64,000 nt of DNA, taken from Ligustrum vulgare (Eukaryota > Streptophyta > Magnoliopsida > Lamiales > Oleaceae). Location: assembly GCA_963555705.1 (NCBI GenBank), contig OY743177.1, forward strand, positions 56,254,096 through 56,318,095. Direction: 5' to 3'. The notes below the pieces were generated by a model that was given only the letters and a program-made list of their open reading frames with translations, made no database searches and was not told the origin of the DNA. A program made the translations under genes and the position numbers. Of the stretch, positions 57,241 to 64,000 are shown one piece after another; within the stretch, counting starts at the first letter, position 1; every line of letters begins with the position of its first letter.

Positions 57241-59852
57241 CCAATGCACGGGCGAAATCCTTCTTAAGGAGATTTGAATTTGCATACCTCGCTTCATTTT
57301 ATCTCCATCTAATTTCTCCATTTTAGTAAGTCGAAATTATATGTGCATATCATGATTTCGGTAAGTCAATTTTTTTTTGTTGATATTTTGCAAGTGTAAG
57401 TCGTTATTTAATCGTCTTTGCATACACGTATTTTTATTTTTTATTTTTGTTAAAATGATATAATTATGCACCAATATTATCCAACAATCTTAAGACGGAA
57501 TTCTTTTTTGTTGTGCATGCTATATTCTGTTGAATTTCATTTTTATGAAATTTGTTTCAACCAAGATTTGTAGAAAGAGAAATAACTTTCTCCTTTAGCA
57601 CATGATTTATGTAGTGAAGTGCCTAAAAGTGTATTGTTGTGCATGATTTTCATTATTTGTGTCTCATTATTTGTGTTTGTTCACAAATAATTTCGGAGTC
57701 TTAATGACATTTAAGATGATTAGTTATGTTAGATATTTATTCAATACATGAAACCTATTGGATGATTATTTTAACAATGTGATCATTCATTGTGAAATAT
57801 TTCATGGTAGTGAAAATTTGAAAGTATGCACCATTTCATTAATCTTGTTTTCATAAACAAACGTTGATTTATTTTATGAGAAGTATATTTCTCATTGACT
57901 TTATGCAAGTACATTGACAAATGGATTAATTTGATTCATATTATTTGCATTAGAATTTTATAAACATGTGATTAAAATTGTGCTTATTTAAGATGCCATT
58001 TTATCATACGGTAATTAACCTATTTGATAATTTTGATTTAGTGCCATGGCATTGAAGTGTAGTAAATATATAAACATATATATGCATGTGTGTTATTACA
58101 TTCAAATTACTATGATGATTGTTTGCATAACATTCTCAATTAAAGTTTGTATGCTAGTTTATGATTTCTAATGAGAGCCTCATTTAATTTGATAAAATTG
58201 AGTGAGATGTTTTGTACATAGGGAAAATAATATTATATTATCATGTTACTTATAATTGCACAATAAGTGTATTTATTCACTATGAGGATTGCCTCTATAA
58301 AATGAAGAATGTGAACAGTGTTGATGAATGTTAAGATTAGTTTGACCTAGGTATCGTGGGGGTCAAACAATTCATTATCAACATAAACTTGGATCTATCC
58401 AAGTCTTTATAGAGATAGAAAGTTCTACAAGCTGCATTCTTAAATTACATTTGTGGAAAGATGAAAAGGTTGAAAGCCTTTTTATACAAAAGAATGTTAT
58501 ACAAATTATAATGGACATAAATCAAAAGTGATTAGTATTGGAAGTCCTAAATATAAAAGTATGTGAGTTTTCATTGATGTTTATTATATGTTGACTAGAA
58601 GTGAAATAATATTGTTTATTCAGTAAATAAACATATGATCGAACTTTATATAGTTATATGAATATTTTATTACTAAATAAGTTTTACCCAGAATTGTGGG
58701 GGTATGAATTTTTTTTTTTAAATATTCTAAATTAAAGTTCGAATGTAACCCAAGATTTGTGGGGGGTTGTCGTTGCTTTCTTCAAATTAGAATATTATGA
58801 TATTCAAATATATTTGAAATGACAAACTGCACTGCAATGAATGCCTTGTTAATTTAATATGCGCATGATGTTGAGAATTGGATATCCAATGCAAGGATTC
58901 AAAATCGACTGGTAAATATATTTTTTACTATTGAGGGGGTAGTTATTTTGTGAAAATCCTTAATACAATTTAAGAATTGAAAGAAATTAGTGCTTTCAAA
59001 TAAAGTTAGAAGGAAGCATGATGGCTTCAATGATTTTTGGAAGGATTTTCTAATTGATGGCATTTGTGCCAATTATATTATTTGATTGAGAATGCTAGCT
59101 ACAAATCATATGGTACAAAATGTCATGTATAACAGTAAATCTCAAATTTACGTCAAAGATATAATATCATTTGATAGTTACTCTCGAATGGAACAATGCT
59201 GATTGTTTTATCGAAGGATAACCTAGCGAATCCATTTATAAATGGGTTATTTTGAGAGTAGATTGCGCTTCGAGAGAAATGGATGTAAAGCCTAAACTAA
59301 GGGGCCAGCTTGATGGAAACTTAACCTAGCGACTGGAGATCCCATGGACTAGGTTCAATAGGAAAACTAGTTATGATTGACTCGATGAGAAGCATTTCAA
59401 AATTTTTACTCCTCCAATTTTTATGATGGAAAAGTGTTGCCTATAAAGAAAGTCAAGGATAAGCTTTTCTTTTAATGATAACTATATCTTGTAATTAGTA
59501 CAAGTGGGGTATTGTAGGATACTCTTTATAGAGTATCACATGCTAGTGCGAACGTGTTCGGTTCTTTGAGAATTTTACTTAGGAGAATTCTCTAAAAGCA
59601 CTCGCAAAATCCAAGTTGTTCACGGCCGAAATAATGAACACGATAGAGAACCAAGTTTCATATGAGAGATGATGTGTTTGATCTATTGACGGTTTAAAAC
59701 GTTGCGTTCACTGATTAGCCAAGTGAGTTCGATAGATTCTTACTATGGAAGGTTCAAAGCGAAAGCTACCTATCTTGATGTGTTATCTTTCAAATTGTAC
59801 TATTCTTCATCTTCCTTGTTCTGAGTTGACTTCTACCATTCATGTGGGAGGT
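57241..59852 (+). other. internal region without recognisable genes
   Basis: AT-rich, no open frame above 60 codons in either direction and no retroelement motif, so the element is non-autonomous or decayed beyond recognition. Confidence 0.5.
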
Positions 59853-60247
59853 TGTTGAAATAATTGATCCATTATTTATAATATGAATTGGAAAAGTCTC
59901 CAATTGGTATAATGGGTATGATCTAAAGGTTTAAATTAGTTTTGTTAAAAGATGCAACCACTTGAAGAGACACTTGAAAATTTATGAATAGGGACTTCAT
60001 TTTCCATATTTCCTACTCCAAATCAATTTCATATTATTGATTTCTAATTTTATCTTTCTCCAAATTCTGTCAAAATAATTTCAAATTATTTTGAGTTTCG
60101 TATTCGATATTTATTACTCGATGTCTATTCCATTCTTGAAGAGTATAGTCAAGCGTTGGTTTGTCGGACAAAATTAATACCGTGCTATATTAATTTTGAA
60201 AGAAGCGTTGTATTTTGAGAGATGAACGCCCATTTTGATCATGTTAG
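59853..60247 (+). repeat. 3' LTR of the coding-poor element, cut by the SIRE-like insertion
   Basis: Starts TGTTGAAATAATTG. It ends GATCATGTTAG, within a couple of bases of its expected end, where the next element begins. Confidence 0.7.
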
Positions 60248-61661
60248 TGTTGGAATTATATATGCCCATAGAGTATAATTCACGACATTTAAAAGTAAAA
60301 TATTAATTGATTGTATTAATATGATGTTGTGTTTGTCCACGGGTCGATTTGATATTACAAATTGAGTGTTTAAGTTGTTAAACACAAAAAGATTCAATTT
60401 GTGATTCGATCTAAAATTAACGTTCACGATCAGTAAATAAATATGGACAATTTATTTTGATAAGATCGTCTCGATTTTATTAAAGTCTGTCTTTGACTTT
60501 GGTAATAAAATTGAGAGTACGTTTGGAACGTATTGGACGGGACCACGTGAAATTAATTTGTGACATTGACCATACAAATTTAATTTCACTTGATTATTGT
60601 ACGTGGGACCTTAATCCTAATAGGATAATGGAATTCGATTACTAACTTGAAGTTCTTTGAGGTATCAATGGATGAGATCAAATTGCTGATCAATATCTCG
60701 GTACTTTGGGAATTAAAGTGAACTAACGAGGAACATATATTCGTATTATGGAATCCGTCACTTTTTAGGTATGATCATAATCTCACTGGTTCTTCTAGTG
60801 GACAGTTGAATCTGAGCTCAGTAATTCGATAGTGACTGTTGAATTCTATGATGTGATGGGATCACATCGAACTGTCAGACAGAAGATGAGAGTTGAGAAT
60901 TTATGAATATTCGAAGAAGGGCATTTTGGTCATTTTAACTTGCTCCGAATATTCGAGTTGATCGACGGGGGTAACATGTAAGAACGATAAGTCAGAGGAT
61001 ATAATTATTGATTAATTGTTTCAGTAATTTCAATTTTACTAAGAGTGCAATCTCGTTCTTTTAGTGGAATAGAACGTGATTAATAAATTAATTTTGACTG
61101 ATCAAGAGTTGATCGGGTCATAATTAATTTATTGGAGCTTAGTTTAATTGGGTCCGATCAGGTTCCCTCGGTGGCTTCACTATAATGGGTTTATACAGGC
61201 TTATTACCTGTATTGGGTTGTGCAGAAATGGGCCTGGGTTATGGTACTAGGTCTGGTAGGGTTTTGGAGTGTAAAGAGGTTACAAATAGTCTCCCAAGAC
61301 TATTTTTCTTAACCTAATAGGAAAAGTGGCGAGACACACACTAAAGTGTGTAGTGTGTGTTTCCTCTTTGCAAAGAAACTCTAATCCTAGTTTAACCTAG
61401 ATCTTGAGAAAGGTGACCACACACCTGTACAACTGCCATTGGAGAACACCGAGGAAAGCTTGAGGGTTTGAAGCTTTGGTGAAATCAAGAAGCAGCGAAA
61501 AGAGATTATTGTAAAGCACGCTACAAGGGTAATATCTCTTTCTTTTTGTGTGCACAAAATTATTTATTCCAAGTTGAATACATAGAACAGAAAATCCTGT
61601 AACGGGATGATCTATCACAACAAATCAATTTTTGTGAGTAGAGCAACCCGGGTTCCCAACA
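60248..61661 (+). repeat. 5' LTR, 1414 bp
   Basis: TGTTGGAATTATATATGCCC at the start, CCCGGGTTCCCAACA at the end. Several short dyads lie within (for example ACACACACTAAAGTGTGTAG near 61335). The frame at 61397-61618 (-) is not a gene. Confidence 0.85.
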
Positions 61662-61663
61662 AT

Positions 61664-61675
61664 TGGTATCAGAGC
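61664..61675 (+). promoter_or_regulatory. primer binding site (tRNA-Met type)
   Basis: TGGTATCAGAGC, two bases after the LTR; a perfect match to the usual initiator methionine tRNA complement. Confidence 0.92.
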
Positions 61676-62089
61676 GCCAGGTTTTTGGTACTGTTTTATG
61701 TATTTAGGAATAAATTATTTTGTTATTGCATGTGTTAGTAAAGGGCGGTGTTAGGTTTTATGTGATTTGATTGTTATTGGATGAATGACGTTTTTATTGA
61801 ACTAATTTATGGCCTTAGATTTTATTTTGTAAAATCTTGTATTGTATTATCGAGTCATGTAACAAAGGGGGTGGATTACGACTCCATGTTTTCCCCTTTG
61901 ATTTTAATTTTGCAATAGAATTAGGGTTTGTATAGTTTTTGTTGTAATTGTAAAATCAGATGACCAAATTTACAGTTTCCAAATCAAGGGACTTCTTTTG
62001 CAAAATTCGGAGGACTGCTACTGCAATTTCAGAACAAGGACCACTCTTCATCTTCTTCAAAAGCACAAGGACTTGCATTGTAAATTCAC

Positions 62090-62545
62090 TAAAAATGGAC
62101 AAGGTTCGCAGAAGCACCTGTGAGTGCTGCCGTCGCGGTAAGTGGTCGATGTCTGCGCCTTAGGGTACCGTCATCTGACCTTGACTGCGACAGCAGTGGT
62201 ACCACACGCTGCGCGAAAAGTCGCGACACCAGGTGGTGTCGCTGGAGCCATGTGCGCCCGTGCAGCGGCGCTTTGAGCACTGTCGTCGTGGGTTCGTGGA
62301 AGTGGCGACGGTACCACTGGTAATTACGACGTGCGTGGCTACGGGTGATAAGCAGCAGCGCCTTGGTTCTACCGCTGCTATGATCGATGGTCCTAACCAC
62401 CTTGATGGCAGAAGTAGCAGCGGGCTGCTGCTGGGTCGAGATGGTGGTTTCTTCCAAAACTTTTTCCGGCAACAGCAAGAGGTGAACGTGGCGGCTGCAA
62501 TTTTTTTTTTTTTCAAAATCTCCATTGCTGTCACGCTGTGAATAT
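62090..62545. other. GC-rich island in the SIRE-like internal region
   Basis: About 450 bases much richer in G and C than the surroundings, open in several overlapping frames on both strands (62089-62478 and 62160-62615 minus; 62233-62541 plus), none with a domain I recognise. It could be captured host exon sequence or leader sequence. Confidence 0.4.
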
Positions 62546-62581
62546 CCTCATACAGAGAGAAAGAAGATGGGTTATCCACTT

Positions 62582-62897
62582 TGGGCCGGATCCATGAAGT
62601 TACCAGTTGGGCCATTTATCAAATGATTTGCTGATTGGGCCAGTTGAATTAAATTGAAGTTGGGCCAGATTTTGGTGAAATTAAATATGGCCCAGAAATT
62701 ATAAAATTGGTCTATTTTAATTAATTGCAATGTGGGCTAAATCGTTTAGCTGGGCCAATGCAATGTGGACTAAATTTTACAATGGGCTGGAATATTTAAT
62801 TGGATCACTGCATTTGGAATTTGACATTTGAGCTGAAGACTGAAACTTTGCAGATTTGGACTGGACACTTGCAAATGGAAATTGAAGGATTGGGCCG
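62582..62897 (+). repeat. nine TGGGCC/TGGGCT words at ~27-bp spacing
   Basis: TGGGCC or TGGGCT at about 62582, 62608, 62636, 62661, 62687 (inverted), 62733, 62751, 62783 and 62892. The first five are 25-28 bases apart. TGGGCY is the plant 'site II' word bound by TCP factors; a regulatory role here is inference. Confidence 0.6.
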
Positions 62898-62899
62898 GC

Positions 62900-64000
62900 T
62901 TGTGGCTCAATAGACTCTTTAATTAATTTTTAATTTTTGTATCTAGGTTTGGCCATAAATTATGTTCATATTTATTTTATTATCGCATTTATTTATTGCT
63001 TTAATAATTTGTGAATGAATGTCATTAAATAACATGTCATGTAGATCGCATAAACACCGCTCTAGGTACTATACTGTCATGCATTGTTTTATATATTTTA
63101 TTTTCTTTTCTAAATATTAGATTAGAAAATAAATATATTTATTAATAATTAAATTGATTTTAAGAGTTAAAATTGATTGGGTAATTATTAATTAAAACCA
63201 AAGAGTTCAAAATATTAAGTGAGCGAGGGTGCAATTTTTTTGAACCCACGGCCTCCCCTATTAGTCCATTAGTAAAAATTTGTGTATGCCTCGTGCTAAT
63301 CTAATTAGTCTCCCTGTAGGAGGGCTACACTGTTTTGGTTACTGGATTGGGCCCAATTAGGTGATGGTTTTTAAGTGTGAATTAATCATGATTACCCTAT
63401 AGGTGATATAATTAATTTGGTACTTGAAATATTATTAATATAGGGGTTAGACACTTAAATCAATGACATCGTGGGGACTTCCTATAGAATATCCAAACGA
63501 TGTCAATGATGGCCAAATTTTAACGACTATAAATTAAATATTGCATGAGATGCTAGATATATTTAATTTAGTGGGAGGGTCCCAGCCTAGCCATAAATCA
63601 CATTTATTTCTCCTATAGAGAAATGTGTTTAAGATTTTGGGGTTTTAGTTTGTCGTCATATTATAGTAGTTTTGGGTCTACTTGTGCATAATTTTTCTTC
63701 ATGCATCATATATGAAAGTATTCATCATTTATGCAACTCGTGTTTAATACTTTTATTTTATTTGAATGTCGTATTTCCACAACTAGTTATATGTTTAGAC
63801 ATCACCAACTAATTTGCGAGAACTGTAACATGTCTCATTATAATTCTTTCCACTTATGACATTTGTTCGTGCTAGAAGATCCTTGTTCAAAATAATTATA
63901 AATCTTCCAATGAAAATGGTATTATTTTGATGAGATGATTTGTTGCATAGTTTTTGATTTTCATATCAAGAACTTCGCAATAAAAACATTAAAATAGGAT
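62900..64000 (+). other. internal region to window end, no gene seen
   Basis: AT-rich, no open frame above 60 codons and no gag motif. A polypurine-like GTGGGAGGGTCCCAGCC occurs at 63571. Confidence 0.4.

Larger units (their letters stand above)
56778..60247 (+). mobile_element. coding-poor LTR element (LARD-like)
   Basis: Two related LTRs, 56778-57240 (5', first bases lost) and 59853-60247 (3'), enclose 2.6 kb in which I find no gag or pol motif. A polypurine-like GTGGGAGGT precedes the 3' LTR. Shared LTR words include TTTGTTAAAAGATGCAACC, GAGTATAGTCAAGCGTTGGT and GGACAAAATTAATACCGT. Tract-like TGTGGGGGT words recur inside (about 58348, 58696, 58758). No clear primer site follows the 5' LTR. 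The lineage is not determined. Confidence 0.65.
60248..64000 (+). mobile_element. SIRE/Maximus-like copia element, 5' part, continues past the window
   Basis: A 1.41-kb LTR is followed by a methionine-tRNA primer site and 2.3 kb of internal sequence with no gag visible. The LTR layout resembles SIRE/Maximus copia elements, but without coding sequence it may be a non-autonomous derivative. The flank GTTAG (60243-60247) would be its target duplication; the partner lies outside the window. Confidence 0.65.

Noticed and set aside
62089..62615. Overlapping open frames of 129, 151 and 102 codons on both strands.
   Set aside because: All arise from one GC-rich island with few stop codons; none has a recognisable domain. 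The island itself is reported as an observation.

Overview
This is nuclear DNA from a flowering plant, most likely a eudicot. The composition is AT-rich and the genes have introns. There are Ty1/copia and Ty3/gypsy LTR retrotransposons, a Cassandra-type TRIM, Helitrons, Mutator-like elements, PIF/Harbinger remnants and small MITEs. The species cannot be fixed from sequence alone. Almost everything is transposon-derived. I can defend only one intact host gene: a four-exon gene for a 227-residue protein with two EF-hands and a ZZ-like zinc-binding module (9509-11960). Its start codon lies about 70 bases after the end of a gypsy LTR.

Layout. 1-4.6 kb: AT-rich DNA with a Mutator-like relative, MITEs and a CAG-rich stretch. 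4.6-9.44 kb: the 3' part of an Athila-like gypsy element (integrase, spacer, polypurine tract, 2-kb LTR). 9.5-12.0 kb: the EF-hand/ZZ gene, with MITEs in introns 1 and 2. 12.1-15.2 kb: the 3' part of a minus-strand copia element carrying a 400-bp internal tandem duplication. 15.75-16.49 kb: a full-length Cassandra TRIM with a perfect target-site duplication (TSD). 17.18-22.65 kb: a complete minus-strand copia element with 170-bp LTRs that has lost gag and carries a tandem array in its place. 23.2-32 kb: a mosaic with a Helitron 3' end, fragments of a P4-ATPase and a BTB/POZ (POB1-like) gene, a solo LTR at the seam of a 445-bp direct repeat, and a giant-TIR Mutator-like foldback split by a small Helitron. 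32-35.2 kb: a gypsy LTR containing a Pack-MULE that carries a CIPK kinase fragment.

36.2-55.0 kb is a deep nest. A Harbinger-type ORF1 (plus strand) and Harbinger transposase (minus strand) flank a gypsy element that codes only for Gag and protease (38336-53661). That element contains a Tat-lineage gypsy element (40573-52305). The Tat element contains a solo LTR (49063-50538), which splits a spliced antisense gene with a Transposase_28-like N-terminus. Matching TSDs support each of the three retroelement layers. 56.7-60.25 kb is a coding-poor LTR element. From 60248 a SIRE/Maximus-like copia element begins and runs off the window; its first 2.3 kb of internal sequence shows no gag.

The retroelement genes form ordinary gag-pol units but nearly all are broken, several stops fitting C-to-T change. 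The strongest leads are: a palindromic ACGGCCGTAA cluster shared by two unrelated LTR families; a terminal LTR hairpin whose arms change together between families; the intact-when-rejoined antisense gene of the Tat element; the LTR next to the EF-hand gene start; the Helitron-associated gene fragments; and the Pack-MULE.
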